64,000 nt of DNA from Buttiauxella sp. A111 (GCF_014189855.1 NZ_BJFN01000009.1:62001-126000), one strand, 5' to 3'. Shown: positions 1 to 8,597, numbered from the stretch's first letter. The notes: generated by a model from the letters alone, not told the origin. Numbers and translations: made by a program.

Positions 1-1176
1 GGGCAGCAGCTTGAAATTCGGATTTGATGGATCCAATCCGCCCTCCAACAGCTTGCCCGTAAACCCGCCATGTCCGTCGCCTTCGCGCAGGAACAAGCCG
101 ACGAGTTCGTTCGAGCCATAAGTTTGGTTCTGGTCAGCGAATGGTGATGTCTTATTGAGATGCTGCGGGATGCCATTGGCATCAATGCTGTCAACGGTGC
201 CGCGAGTCAGGTCCGCGGGATTTGGAACCGTGCCAGGAGCACCAATCTGGATCGTTCCGTTACCTCCCTTACCGAGGAAATCGAGACCGTGATCGAAGTA
301 CTGACCGAAGGCCGTGAACAAGCTGTTCACACCGGCGGCGTTGCCGGAAAGGTTTGCTTCCTGTGCGCCAAGGACATTGCTGATGGCACGCGGGTCCAGC
401 CCAGAAAACAGGGGATTAATGTCGCGGTTGTGAGTCGTCTCATTGTATGCACCGTAGTGCGCGTCGGTGAGTCGTATGAACGGCTGATCGGCCGAACCAT
501 AGTCAAGGTGAACACGGTTATTGCCGGTACCTTCGAGATCGCGGATCCCGAGTGCATCGTTGTCTTCACCTCCTTCAAGCCCGTTGACGAGATTCTTCAG
601 GTTGGCGACATCACTGGCGTTGAGCGGGAAGGCACCGTCGCCGCCGACATCGTCATCGTCATCGCCATCCTTCGACGTTTCCTTGCTTGCTAAGAGAGTT
701 GGAGCTGTAGGGTTCGACTTGGTGTTCATGCCGTCAGGCACTTTGCTCGTGTCCTGGGTCAGCGTAGAAGGCCCGGATCTCGACGCCAGCTCAATAACCT
801 CCTGCGGCGATGGCGTGCCAAACATACCATCCAGACCAGTGCCGATCGCGGGATCGGTACCTTTGTTCACTTCAACTGCGGATAAGATGTGGGCGGTCTT
901 GTTACTGATAATCCATGACGGCGGATCTATAACCGACCATATTCCATCGTATCTCGCTTGAAACGAGGAATCAAAAAAGCGCAGGAAGGAATGGTCTGCG
1001 GCCCCAAACTTGCCTAGCCCTGTGACCAGGTTGTTAAAGCTACCATCGAAGGTATGCATACCGAATGGAACCAGACGGTTGGATAGTATATTTAAGTTGA
1101 CATCGTCGACATCCGTTTGTGTTATAGAGACTTGCTTGAGGATATATTTTAGGTCAGGCTTTTTGGCATCGGTCAT
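1..1176 (-). CDS. Heme-peroxidase-like large secreted protein, N-terminal part (cut by window edge)
   Basis: Open without a stop from an ATG at 1176 to the window edge, giving 392 residues; the gene continues to the left. A GAGAG ribosome site lies about 8 bases before 1176; an ATG at 1182 is in frame but too close to it. There is no signal peptide. Residues 135-180 are a linker with an acidic run (GDDDDD). From about 183 on the sequence resembles the bacterial 'peroxidase family' group related to animal heme peroxidases: EGIRDLEG-like block (209-216), GSADQPFIRLTDAHYG (227-242), FGQYFDHGLDF (290-300) and NKTSPFADQNQTYGS (341-355). Gln292, Asp295 and His296 match the distal Q-x-x-D-H of myeloperoxidase-type enzymes. 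Relatives I recall are very long, carry C-terminal RTX calcium repeats and leave by a type I secretion system; those parts are outside the window. Family call is from recalled motifs; function is inferred. Confidence 0.75.
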   Translation of the reverse strand, partial: MTDAKKPDLKYILKQVSITQTDVDDVNLNILSNRLVPFGMHTFDGSFNNLVTGLGKFGAADHSFLRFFDSSFQARYDGIWSVIDPPSWIISNKTAHILSAVEVNKGTDPAIGTGLDGMFGTPSPQEVIELASRSGPSTLTQDTSKVPDGMNTKSNPTAPTLLASKETSKDGDDDDDVGGDGAFPLNASDVANLKNLVNGLEGGEDNDALGIRDLEGTGNNRVHLDYGSADQPFIRLTDAHYGAYNETTHNRDINPLFSGLDPRAISNVLGAQEANLSGNAAGVNSLFTAFGQYFDHGLDFLGKGGNGTIQIGAPGTVPNPADLTRGTVDSIDANGIPQHLNKTSPFADQNQTYGSNELVGLFLREGDGHGGFTGKLLEGGLDPSNPNFKLLP

Positions 1177-1885
1177 TTTCATTTCTCTCAATAATGATTA
1201 TGAAAAGGCACGAAAAGCCGAAGCCGGTACGCGGCACTCGAATTACGCGCCTGGAGTTGCTAACTGAGCAAATAGACAGAGCAGCTCCGAGTTCCGGGGG
1301 GTAAACGATCTATATTCCCCTTCACTTCACAAAAGACCCGATGATGGATATGCTCAGCCCCCTGGAAAATCGCGACGACTTACTTTGCCAAAGTGATAGC
1401 AGGCTTCAGACAAGCGATCCCCTAACATTTAATAAAGCTAAAAAATTAACAACCGTCAATTATTTGTAATTACCATCAACAACCTTCAATTCTCCAGACA
1501 AATATTGAACCAATCATAAAGATAATTAATTATTAATATAGCCATGCTAAAATCAATAATATAAAAGTTTATAAAACAAACCTGAAAATAATACTTTATT
1601 AGTACCGCTTCGTTGACATATCTAAACTAACTTATATTTACTTGTCATCAACATCATAATCGAGGTCATTATGTGTGATGTGACCTGCCCGCAGATATTA
1701 ATGATTTTCCTGGCGTGAACAATATCGCTGAACCCGTGCTCATTCAGGCATTCATCGCCATGCTTCGTAGTGAGTAGCTAAAGACAGTGACTATGCTCAA
1801 ACTATAGGGCCTATGACAGTTATTGCTTCCAGCAGGGACACTAAAGGGTTAGGAGGCGTCAACTTATGGTAAAAACACCAGAAAC
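1177..1885. other. AT-rich gene-poor stretch between the peroxidase gene and tRNA-Ser
   Basis: About 700 bases without a convincing gene. 1430-1660 is strongly AT-rich, unlike the core genome to the right. It holds a possible minus-strand promoter (TTGACG at 1459-1454, 17-base spacer, TTTATT at 1436-1431) that could serve the peroxidase gene, two 14-base direct repeats (1448-1461 and 1478-1491, one mismatch, 30 bases apart), a possible plus-strand promoter (TTGACA 1613-1618, 16-base spacer, TATTTA 1635-1640) and a possible gene remnant. No integrase or transposase is visible. Confidence 0.6.
1671..1777 (+). pseudogene. Possible small frameshifted coding remnant
   Basis: An ATG at 1671 with a GAGG ribosome site 5 bases upstream starts a 15-codon frame that stops early. 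In the neighbouring frame a protein-like tail (ending NIAEPVLIQAFIAMLRSE, stop at 1775) runs from about 1688. The two could be joined by a one-base frameshift into a product of about 35 residues. A TTGACA-16-TATTTA promoter lies about 30 bases upstream. I do not recognise the product; it may be the end of a broken gene or chance. Confidence 0.25.
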
Positions 1886-1919
1886 GAAAAAGCCCCAGCT
1901 TATTTCTAAGCTGGGGCTT
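1886..1919 (-). terminator. Terminator of tRNA-Ser copy 1
   Basis: Perfect 11-base-pair stem (1891-1901 with 1908-1918) with a six-base loop, followed on the minus strand by TTTTTCGTTTC. It lies 8 bases beyond the tRNA 3' end. Confidence 0.85.
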
Positions 1920-1925
1920 GAATGT

Positions 1926-2013
1926 TGGTGGAAGCGTAGAGATTCGAACTCTAGAACCCTTTCGGATCGCCGGTTTTCAAGACCGGTGCCTTCAACCACT
2001 CGGCCACGCTTCC
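1926..2013 (-). tRNA. serT: tRNA-Ser (anticodon UGA), copy 1
   Basis: 88 bases, cloverleaf with acceptor GGAAGCG/CGCTTCC, class II long variable arm, TTCGAAT T-loop, encoded CCA at 1928-1926 and anticodon TGA in CTTGAAA. It corresponds to E. coli serT, the tRNA that reads UCA/UCG. It is identical to the copy at 2166-2253. Its 3' end faces the AT-rich accessory DNA, the usual orientation at an integration site of a mobile element. Confidence 0.96.
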
Positions 2014-2023
2014 AACGAGCCGA

Positions 2024-2052
2024 ACTATAAACATCTCAGAACTTCTTGTAAA
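2024..2052 (-). promoter_or_regulatory. Promoter of tRNA-Ser copy 1
   Basis: On the minus strand TTTACA (2052-2047), 17-base spacer, TATAGT (2029-2024), followed by a GC-containing discriminator ten bases before the mature tRNA 5' end. The same elements with the same spacing precede copy 2. Confidence 0.8.
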
Positions 2053-2130
2053 GCCTGACTTTGTTCGTTCGCCTTAAAAATAACCAAAATCGTGTTATTT
2101 AATTGAAACATCAAAAAGTTAAAACGAAAA

Positions 2131-2159
2131 AGCCCCAGCTTATTTCTAAGCTAGGGCTT
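2131..2159 (-). terminator. Terminator of tRNA-Ser copy 2
   Basis: Same hairpin as behind copy 1 but with one base changed in the left-reading arm (CTAGGGCT instead of CTGGGGCT), so one stem pair is lost. Minus-strand T-run follows. It separates the two tRNA units, although some read-through is possible. Confidence 0.75.
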
Positions 2160-2165
2160 GAATGT

Positions 2166-2253
2166 TGGTGGAAGCGTAGAGATTCGAACTCTAGAACCCT
2201 TTCGGATCGCCGGTTTTCAAGACCGGTGCCTTCAACCACTCGGCCACGCTTCC
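2166..2253 (-). tRNA. serT: tRNA-Ser (anticodon UGA), copy 2
   Basis: Identical over 88 bases to the copy at 1926-2013, including encoded CCA and TGA anticodon. The repeat unit is exactly 240 bases. Flanks of the two units are clearly related but diverged (for example both carry GTTCGTTCGCCT upstream), so the duplication is not recent and the tRNA parts have been kept identical by selection or gene conversion. E. coli K-12 has one serT at this place. Confidence 0.96.
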
Positions 2254-2263
2254 AACGAGGCGA

Positions 2264-2292
2264 ACTATAAACATACCCATACTTCATGTAAA
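2264..2292 (-). promoter_or_regulatory. Promoter of tRNA-Ser copy 2
   Basis: Minus-strand TTTACA (2292-2287), 17-base spacer, TATAGT (2269-2264). Spacer differs in several bases from copy 1 while both hexamers are kept, which supports function. Confidence 0.8.
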
Positions 2293-2416
2293 GCAAGATT
2301 TTGTTCGTTCGCCTGATAAATCACCAATCCTGTATTGTTTGAATGAAACATCAGCAATTTGATTGGTTTAACAACAGAAACCATTGTGGGCTCCGCTTCC
2401 CACAATGAGATGAGCT

Positions 2417-4045
2417 TTAGTGTTTTTTGATGTACATATCTTTGGTGTAGTAGAAACCGAGGTTGTTCGGCGCATATCCACCAACATAAGGCTTCACTAA
2501 CTGGACCAACACATAGTGATAAACCGGAATTGCTGGCACATCTTCAGCCAGTTTATCTTCGGCTTGTTGGTAGAACTTACCGCGCTGCTCAACATTGTCT
2601 GCTTTGGCTGCATTTTTTAGTGCGTCATCAAAAGCGGTATTGCTGTACTTCGAGGTATTCTCACTGTCACCCGTGCGGAAGTTATTCAGGAAAGTCGCTG
2701 CATCGTCGTAATCAGCAATCCACGCATAGCGCACCACGTCAAAAGTCCCGCTGTGCATGGTGTCGAGCATGGTTTTCCATTCCTGGTTTTGCAGCTTCGC
2801 TTCTACCCCCAGGTTTTTACTCCACATTGAACTGGCGGCAATGGCAATGCGTTGATGCGATTCAGAAGTGTTGTACAACAGATTGAATTTCAATGGATGG
2901 GTGGCATTAAATCCCGCCTCTTCCAGCAGCTTTTTCGCTTCTGCTACACGCTTCTCATGGCTCCAGCTGGCGTAATCAGGAGATTTGAGTTCAACACCAC
3001 CAATATCTTTTTGGCTGATGACCCAGGCCGGGATTTGCCCCTGCCCCAACACTTTTTCAGCGATGATGTCTTTATCCAGTGCCATGTTTAGCGCACGACG
3101 TACACGCGGGTCATTAAATGGCGCTTTAGTGGTATTAAATTGGTAGTAGTAGGTGGCAAGCTTAGGCGTCACATGGACCTGATCGGGTATGGATTTCTTC
3201 AGTGAAGCGTACAGCGTTTGCGGGACAGTTAAAACAATATCAATCTCACCCGCTTTGTATCGGTTGATATCGGCAGTTTCGGAAGCGATGGGTAAGTAAG
3301 TTACTTTGTTAATAACGGTGTGGCTATCATCCCAATAGTTTTTATTACGCACCCCGATAACTTTTTCGTTTACCACCCAGTCAGAAAGTGTGTATGGCCC
3401 ACTACTCACAAAATTAGCAGGCTGCGTCCATTTATCGCCGAACTTCTCAACGACGGCTTTATCAACAACCACCAGCGAGGTGTGCGCGAGCATTGCGAGG
3501 AATGCGGCAGTTGGTTGAGTCAGCGTAACTTGTAGCGTGGCATCATCTAATGCTTTCACACCCAACGTATCAGGGGATTTTTTACCTTCTGCAATATCTG
3601 CCGCGTTTTCTACATGCATATTGCCAAGATAGCTTGCATAAGGTGACCCTATTTTGGGATCAACCAGGCGCTGCCAACTCCAGACCACATCTTCAGCGGT
3701 GATCGGCTCACCATTGGACCATTTAATACCAGGACGAAGATGGAAAACCCATTCCGTGCTGCTTTTCTGTTCCCATTTTTCAGCCAGTCTTGGCTCTATG
3801 GAACCATCATTGCGGACTTCTACCAGCCCTTCAAAAAAGTCACTGATAATCGCCGACTCAACATTGCTCTCTACCTTATGAGGATCAAGCGAGGCTGGCT
3901 CACTGCCATTGTTGCGCACAAGCTCTTGTTTTTGTGCCAATTCAGTCCCTGCCGGCACGTTGGCCGCCCAGGCACCCGAAATGGCACTCGCCAATCCAAT
4001 AGCAATAAAAGATTTCATAACTGTGATGTGGTTGTTTGTTTTCAT
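2417..4045 (-). CDS. Periplasmic oligopeptide-binding protein, OppA/MppA family (orphan)
   Basis: 542 residues, the usual OppA length. A family 5 extracellular solute-binding protein: periplasmic receptor that hands peptides to an ABC importer. The start at 4045 is chosen because AAGG lies six bases upstream; a longer frame to 4114 adds 23 residues without a good ribosome site. Residues 1-27 form a signal peptide (cleavage after AWA). Typical family blocks are LVRNNGSEPASLDPHK near the mature N-terminus, VINKVTYLPIASE and LLYNTSESHQRIAIAASS. No oppBCDF permease genes are adjacent, so it either uses a permease encoded elsewhere or, like MppA, serves as an extra receptor (for example for murein peptides). 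OppA and MppA cannot be separated here by eye. E. coli has no gene of this kind between serT and yccA. Confidence 0.9.
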   Translation of the reverse strand: MKTNNHITVMKSFIAIGLASAISGAWAANVPAGTELAQKQELVRNNGSEPASLDPHKVESNVESAIISDFFEGLVEVRNDGSIEPRLAEKWEQKSSTEWVFHLRPGIKWSNGEPITAEDVVWSWQRLVDPKIGSPYASYLGNMHVENAADIAEGKKSPDTLGVKALDDATLQVTLTQPTAAFLAMLAHTSLVVVDKAVVEKFGDKWTQPANFVSSGPYTLSDWVVNEKVIGVRNKNYWDDSHTVINKVTYLPIASETADINRYKAGEIDIVLTVPQTLYASLKKSIPDQVHVTPKLATYYYQFNTTKAPFNDPRVRRALNMALDKDIIAEKVLGQGQIPAWVISQKDIGGVELKSPDYASWSHEKRVAEAKKLLEEAGFNATHPLKFNLLYNTSESHQRIAIAASSMWSKNLGVEAKLQNQEWKTMLDTMHSGTFDVVRYAWIADYDDAATFLNNFRTGDSENTSKYSNTAFDDALKNAAKADNVEQRGKFYQQAEDKLAEDVPAIPVYHYVLVQLVKPYVGGYAPNNLGFYYTKDMYIKKH

Positions 4046-4269
4046 AACACGCCTTATTTGAGTTATTAACGACGGTACGGTTAATACTCTTAGCACCCGA
4101 ATTAATTTAAGCAATAATTTTCAGTCACATATAAGTGAGTTTTATGACGTATGTCTTATCTGTTATTTTCATTTGGGCTTGGTAAAGATGGGTAAAATGA
4201 CTTCCTTGCAATAAAGGAGGCCATTATTCTCAGTCACTATAACCACCTGCTATAAGAGAGAGTTTCTGA

Positions 4270-4929
4270 ATGGATCGCATAATTACATCCTCGCGTGACC
4301 GTTCGTCACTGCTGAGTACCCACAAGGTACTGCGTAATACTTATTTTCTACTCAGCCTGACGCTGGCGTTTTCTGCGATTACCGCAACTGCCAGCACCGT
4401 GTTGATGCTGCCGTCACCAGGCCTGATTCTGACGCTGGTTGGCATGTATGGTCTGATGTTTTTAACCCACCGTCTGGCGGATAAACCAACGGGCATTCTT
4501 GCTGCTTTTGCTTTCACCGGTTTCCTGGGGTACATCCTCGGCCCAATGCTTAATTCGTTTATTTCGGCGGGTATGGGCGATGTGATTGGAATGGCGTTAG
4601 GCGGTACGGCGCTGGTGTTCTTTAGCTGCTCCGCATATGTGCTGACTACCCGTAAGGACATGTCTTTCCTGGGCGGTATGCTGATGGCGGGTGTTGTCGT
4701 CGTGCTGGTCGGTATGGTTGCTAACATCTTCCTGCAACTGCCTGCTCTGCACCTGGCAATTAGCGCGGTGTTTATTCTGATCTCTTCTGGCGCCATTTTG
4801 TTTGAGACCAGCAACATCATCCGTGGTGGTGAAACTAACTATATTCGCGCAACAGTGAGTTTGTACGTTTCTCTGTACAACATCTTCATCAGCCTGTTGA
4901 GCATTCTGGGCTTCGCAAGCCGCGATTAA
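4270..4929 (+). CDS. yccA: FtsH modulator YccA (BI-1 family inner-membrane protein)
   Basis: 219 residues, nearly identical to E. coli YccA along its length. Seven hydrophobic segments from about residue 24 to 215 place it in the inner membrane; it belongs to the Bax-inhibitor-1 (UPF0005) family. In E. coli it binds and inhibits the FtsH protease and protects SecY when translocons jam. The N-terminal tail [19 protein letters not shown] is cytosolic, the part by which FtsH handles it. Single gene with a downstream terminator; the next gene tusE follows after about 100 bases. Confidence 0.97.
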   Translation: MDRIITSSRDRSSLLSTHKVLRNTYFLLSLTLAFSAITATASTVLMLPSPGLILTLVGMYGLMFLTHRLADKPTGILAAFAFTGFLGYILGPMLNSFISAGMGDVIGMALGGTALVFFSCSAYVLTTRKDMSFLGGMLMAGVVVVLVGMVANIFLQLPALHLAISAVFILISSGAILFETSNIIRGGETNYIRATVSLYVSLYNIFISLLSILGFASRD

Positions 4930-4950
4930 TTGCGAGCCAGCCGAAACCTT

Positions 4951-4984
4951 ACAAAGCCTCGCGAATGCGGGGCTTTGTTTTTTC
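4951..4984 (+). terminator. Rho-independent terminator after yccA
   Basis: ACAAAGCC (4951-4958) pairs with GGCTTTGT (4971-4978), with a further GC-rich inner stem, and is followed by six T. Confidence 0.85.
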
Positions 4985-5036
4985 TGACACGGCAAAATTT
5001 GCTACACTGCGCCCAGTTTGTCTGGAGCAAAGAATA

Positions 5037-5369
5037 ATGACGTTGATGTTTGAAGGCACAGAAATAGAAACCGATGCCGATGGTTATTTGAAAAATAGCC
5101 AGGAATGGAGCGAGCCGCTTGCGGAAGTTATTGCGGCAAAAGAAGGTATTACGCTTGCAGTAGAGCACTGGGAAGTGGTTCGATTTGTACGCGAATTTTA
5201 CCTGGAGTTTAATACCTCTCCGGCAATTCGTATGTTGGTCAAAGCGATGGCGGCCAAATTTGGCGAAGAGAAAGGCAATAGCCGCTACTTATATCGTTTG
5301 TTCCCCAAAGGGCCGGCCAAGCAGGCAACAAAAATTGCCGGGCTGCCAAAGCCGGTGAAGTGTATTTAG
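5037..5369 (+). CDS. tusE: Sulfur-relay protein TusE
   Basis: 110 residues, DsrC family. TusE takes persulfide sulfur from the TusBCD complex and passes it to MnmA for 2-thiolation of U34 in tRNAs for Lys, Glu and Gln. The conserved Cys109 next to the C-terminus (PVKCI) is the sulfur carrier. The C-terminal half ([40 protein letters not shown]) is essentially the E. coli sequence. Start at 5037 because GGAG lies nine bases upstream; a longer frame from 4965 overlaps the yccA terminator. The last four bases overlap the end of convergent acyP. Confidence 0.96.
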   Translation: MTLMFEGTEIETDADGYLKNSQEWSEPLAEVIAAKEGITLAVEHWEVVRFVREFYLEFNTSPAIRMLVKAMAAKFGEEKGNSRYLYRLFPKGPAKQATKIAGLPKPVKCI

Positions 5370-5647
5370 TAGCGAATACTAAAATCTGCCCATTGACGGT
5401 CGGGTTGGTGAGGCTCAGTCAGCACTTTATCAACCCGAGCACTGCGCGGCCCTCCTGCTTTTAGCCACGCGATAAGTTTTTCCACCTGCGGTGCATCACC
5501 GCAGGCTAATACCTCAACGCTTCCATCATCCATGTTACGGGCGTAACCGGTTAAACCCAGTTTTAACGCCTCGCGCTGTGTGCTGTAGCGAAAACCAACC
5601 CCCTGAACCAGGCCGTGGACCCAGGCAAGTGTGCATACTGTGGTCAT
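5366..5647 (-). CDS. acyP: Acylphosphatase
   Basis: 93 residues, full length for the family. Hydrolyses acyl phosphates such as 1,3-bisphosphoglycerate or carbamoyl phosphate in the cytosol; its physiological role in enterobacteria is unclear. The fold signature [13 protein letters not shown] carries the phosphate-binding Arg20 and [12 protein letters not shown] the catalytic Asn38. Overlaps the stop of convergent tusE by four bases, as in E. coli. Confidence 0.96.
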   Translation of the reverse strand: MTTVCTLAWVHGLVQGVGFRYSTQREALKLGLTGYARNMDDGSVEVLACGDAPQVEKLIAWLKAGGPRSARVDKVLTEPHQPDRQWADFSIRY

Positions 5648-5737
5648 AACTTCCTCCGTTTCGGGTTCTTACGTTGCATTTACCCGGTGTTAACCGGAAA
5701 ATGACGCCAAATTATTAGCAAGAAAGCATAGCAAATT

Positions 5738-6928
5738 ATGAGTGTACGTTTAGTGTTAACCAAAGGGCGTGAAAAGTCGTTATTGCGCCGTCATCCGTGG
5801 GTGTTTTCTGGTGCTGTCGCACGCATGGAAGGCAAAGCCAATCTCGGCGAAACAATTGATGTTGTCGATAGCCAGGGCAAATGGTTGGCACGTGCCGCCT
5901 ACTCCCCTTCATCGCAAATCCGTGCTCGCGTCTGGACTTTCGATGCCAATGAAAGCATCGATATCGAATTCTTCACGCGTCGTTTGCAGCAGGCGCAACA
6001 GTGGCGCAACTGGCTGGCCGCTCGTGATGGACTGGATAGCTATCGTCTGATCGCTGGCGAATCTGATGGTCTGCCCGGTGTGACAATTGATCGCTTCGGT
6101 AACTTCCTGGTTCTGCAACTGCTTTCTGCTGGCGCTGAATACCAACGCCCGGCGTTGGTCGCCGCACTGCAAAATCTCTATCCAGAATGCGCAATCTATG
6201 ACCGTTCGGACGTGGCAGTGCGTAAGAAAGAAGGAATGGAATTGACGCAAGGCCCGGTGAGCGGCGAATTGCCACCTGACCTGTTGCCAATCGAAGAGCA
6301 CGGCATGAAGTTATTGGTTGATATTAAGGGTGGCCACAAAACGGGTTATTACCTTGACCAACGCGACAGTCGTTTTGCAACTCGCCAGTATGTGAAAGAT
6401 AAGCGTGTGTTGAATTGCTTCTCCTACACCGGTGGTTTTGCGGTTTCTGCTCTGATGGGCGGCTGTCGCCAGGTTGTCAGCGTTGATACCTCTCAGGACG
6501 CTTTGGATGTAGCGAAGAAAAACGTCGAGCTGAACAAACTCGATTTGAGCAAAGCGGAATTCCTGCGTGACGACGTGTTCAAACTGCTGCGCAAATACCG
6601 CGACCAGGGTGAGAAGTTCGACGTTATCGTGATGGACCCGCCGAAATTTGTCGAGAATAAGAACCAGTTGATGGGCGCATGTCGTGGCTATAAAGATATC
6701 AATATGCTGGCAATCCAGTTATTGAATCCGGGTGGCATTTTAATGACGTACTCATGTTCGGGATTAATGACGACAGATTTATTCCAGAAAATCATCGCCG
6801 ATGCCGCCGTAGATGCTGGGCGTGATGTACAATTTATAGAGCAGTTCCGTCAGGCCGCCGACCACCCAGTGATCGCGACCTACCCGGAAGGCCTGTATCT
6901 GAAAGGGTTTGCCTGTCGCGTCATGTAA
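5738..6928 (+). CDS. rlmI: 23S rRNA m5C1962 methyltransferase RlmI
   Basis: 396 residues, same length as E. coli RlmI. It methylates C5 of cytosine 1962 in 23S rRNA using S-adenosylmethionine. Residues 1-75 form a PUA RNA-binding domain; a central [24 protein letters not shown] block leads to the SAM motif CFSYTGGF (227-234). MDPPKF (299-304) is the substrate-base motif and Cys340 in YSCSG the expected nucleophile. Divergent from acyP, with about 90 bases between them for promoters. Confidence 0.97.
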   Translation: MSVRLVLTKGREKSLLRRHPWVFSGAVARMEGKANLGETIDVVDSQGKWLARAAYSPSSQIRARVWTFDANESIDIEFFTRRLQQAQQWRNWLAARDGLDSYRLIAGESDGLPGVTIDRFGNFLVLQLLSAGAEYQRPALVAALQNLYPECAIYDRSDVAVRKKEGMELTQGPVSGELPPDLLPIEEHGMKLLVDIKGGHKTGYYLDQRDSRFATRQYVKDKRVLNCFSYTGGFAVSALMGGCRQVVSVDTSQDALDVAKKNVELNKLDLSKAEFLRDDVFKLLRKYRDQGEKFDVIVMDPPKFVENKNQLMGACRGYKDINMLAIQLLNPGGILMTYSCSGLMTTDLFQKIIADAAVDAGRDVQFIEQFRQAADHPVIATYPEGLYLKGFACRVM

Positions 6929-6988
6929 CTTGAAAAATGGAATGTTGCCCGCACATTAATGGCAGGTAATGTTTCTCAGGAGGTGACT

Positions 6989-7306
6989 ATGATTGCCAGC
7001 AAATTCGGCATCGGCCAGCAAGTACGACATTCTTTGCTGGGCTATCTGGGAGTCGTGGTCGATATTGACCCGGAATACTCTCTGGATGAACCCGCAGAAG
7101 ATGATCTGGCCGTTAACGATGCCCTCCGGAGTGCCCCCTGGTATCATGTAGTGATGGAAGATGATGATGGCCAGGCGGTGCATACGTATCTTGCTGAAGT
7201 CCAGTTAAGTGGGGAGTCACAAGACGAGCATCCCGAACAACCGTCGATGGATGAATTGGCGGCTTCGATACGGCAGCAGCTTCAGGCACCTCGCCTGCGT
7301 AATTAG
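6989..7306 (+). CDS. hspQ: Heat-shock protein HspQ
   Basis: 105 residues, close to E. coli HspQ throughout ([15 protein letters not shown] start, QAPRLRN end). HspQ is a small YccV-domain protein known as a heat-shock protein that promotes degradation of mutant DnaA and acts as specificity factor for Lon. The start is fixed by AGGAGG seven bases upstream. It lies 60 bases behind rlmI and ends in a strong terminator, so it may be read both from its own promoter and through rlmI. Confidence 0.97.
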   Translation: MIASKFGIGQQVRHSLLGYLGVVVDIDPEYSLDEPAEDDLAVNDALRSAPWYHVVMEDDDGQAVHTYLAEVQLSGESQDEHPEQPSMDELAASIRQQLQAPRLRN

Positions 7307-7307
7307 C

Positions 7308-7337
7308 AAAAACCCCGCAAACGCGGGGTTTTTTATT
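7308..7337. terminator. Bidirectional terminator between hspQ and yccU
   Basis: AAAACCCCGC / GCGGGGTTTT hairpin with a four-base loop and flanking A- and T-runs, so it can end transcripts from both convergent genes. It touches the yccU stop codon. Confidence 0.9.
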
Positions 7338-7749
7338 ATTTCGCCAGGCCCAGTCGAGGGATTTCAATCGCCGGACATTTGTCCATCACCACGTTTAAAC
7401 CGGCATCCTGTGCCAGCACCGCAGCCTGTTCATTGATGACACCTAGCTGCATCCACAACGTTTTTGCACCGATGGCGATAGCTTCTCTCGCCACTTCCCA
7501 TGCCGCTTCTGAGTTTCGAAACACGTCGACCATATCCACTTTTTGCGGAATATCTGCAAGCGATCCATAGCCTTGCTGACCCAAAAGGGTTTTACCGGCC
7601 ACTTTTGGTGACACGGGAATCACTTCATATCCTTGATCCAGCAAATAGGCCATCACCCGATAGCTTGGGCGATCCGGTTTATCACTGGCTCCCACAAGGG
7701 CAATTGTTCGGGTGTTTTTTAAAATAGTTTGAATATCTGCCTGTTTCAT
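7336..7749 (-). CDS. yccU: CoA-binding domain protein YccU
   Basis: 137 residues, the E. coli length. A single Rossmann-type CoA-binding domain (Pfam CoA_binding_2) with [18 protein letters not shown] near the N-terminus and [14 protein letters not shown] in the middle. Its substrate and role are unknown. Start at 7749 because GGAG lies six bases upstream and E. coli begins at the same point; the in-frame extension to 7791 lacks a ribosome site. Convergent with hspQ. Confidence 0.92.
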   Translation of the reverse strand: MKQADIQTILKNTRTIALVGASDKPDRPSYRVMAYLLDQGYEVIPVSPKVAGKTLLGQQGYGSLADIPQKVDMVDVFRNSEAAWEVAREAIAIGAKTLWMQLGVINEQAAVLAQDAGLNVVMDKCPAIEIPRLGLAK

Positions 7750-7934
7750 CACACTCTCCGCTGGGACTTCGTAATCAAAATTGTATGCCATCCCTTACTG
7801 ACTCACCATCTTTCCCATACACAGGTAGTAGAGCAATTTTATGAAATATGTCTATATGTTAATGAACTGACCTTGTGAAAAATTTTGATACATTAAGTCA
7901 AGGATAGTCCCATTTATCCTGGCAGGAGAAATTG

Positions 7935-8597
7935 ATGAGAACAGTGTTCTTTATCGCGATATGTTGGTTACTTCTTTTGCCGCTTGAATCGTGGGCGACA
8001 ACGTTACGTCTTTCCACGGATGTCGATTTGCTGGTGCTTGATGGGAAAAAGGTTTCCAGTTCTTTATTAAGAGGGGCTGATAGCCTCGAACTGGATAACG
8101 GCCCACATCAATTGGTGTTTCGCGTTGAAAAAAATATTCGTGCCAACGCCCGCGAACAGCGTCTTTATATTTCCCCTCCTTTGATAGTCAGTTTTGATAC
8201 TAAGGAGGTCAGCCAGGTCAATTTTAATTTACCCCGCATTGAAAACGATAAAGAGAGCGAAGAGTTTGACCAGGCACCGCATCTTCAGTTGCTGGACGGT
8301 AATGCCACGGTCATTCCTGTGAAAGTTGATGTTTTGCCAGTAAAAGTGACACCGCAAGGAATTGATTACGAACAAGACACCCAGCTTTACAACAAATCAG
8401 GCAAGGTCGCGTCGATAAAAGGCTTCGCCACGATGATGGCAGATGATAGTACGTTACTGTCACGGACGTCCGAACTTGATGCGCCACCCCAGTCAGAAAC
8501 GTTGACCGAACAACGGCTCAAGTATTGGTTCTTACAAGCAGACAAACCCACTCGCGAGCGTTTCTTACAATGGGTGAAGGACAACCCCAGCCAATAA
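7935..8597 (+). CDS. yccT: DUF2057 periplasmic protein YccT
   Basis: 220 residues. Signal peptide 1-21 (cleavage after SWA), then a DUF2057 domain ([28 protein letters not shown]). E. coli YccT is a periplasmic protein that lowers curli formation by hindering CsgA polymerisation (also called CsgI). ATG at 7935 has AGGAG six bases upstream; an in-frame TTG at 7932 is less likely. Monocistronic. Confidence 0.92.
   Translation: MRTVFFIAICWLLLLPLESWATTLRLSTDVDLLVLDGKKVSSSLLRGADSLELDNGPHQLVFRVEKNIRANAREQRLYISPPLIVSFDTKEVSQVNFNLPRIENDKESEEFDQAPHLQLLDGNATVIPVKVDVLPVKVTPQGIDYEQDTQLYNKSGKVASIKGFATMMADDSTLLSRTSELDAPPQSETLTEQRLKYWFLQADKPTRERFLQWVKDNPSQ

Noticed and set aside
160-961. Plus-strand open frames of 177 and 146 codons
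   Set aside because: They are antisense to the peroxidase gene, which fills the same region on the minus strand with a family-like sequence; the plus frames have no recognisable motifs.
1010-1267. Plus-strand frame of 85 codons across the peroxidase start
   Set aside because: No ribosome site, antisense to the peroxidase N-terminus and unlike any known protein.
2111-2296. Minus-strand frame of 61 codons over tRNA-Ser copy 2
   Set aside because: It translates the tRNA and its terminator; the tRNA explains the sequence.
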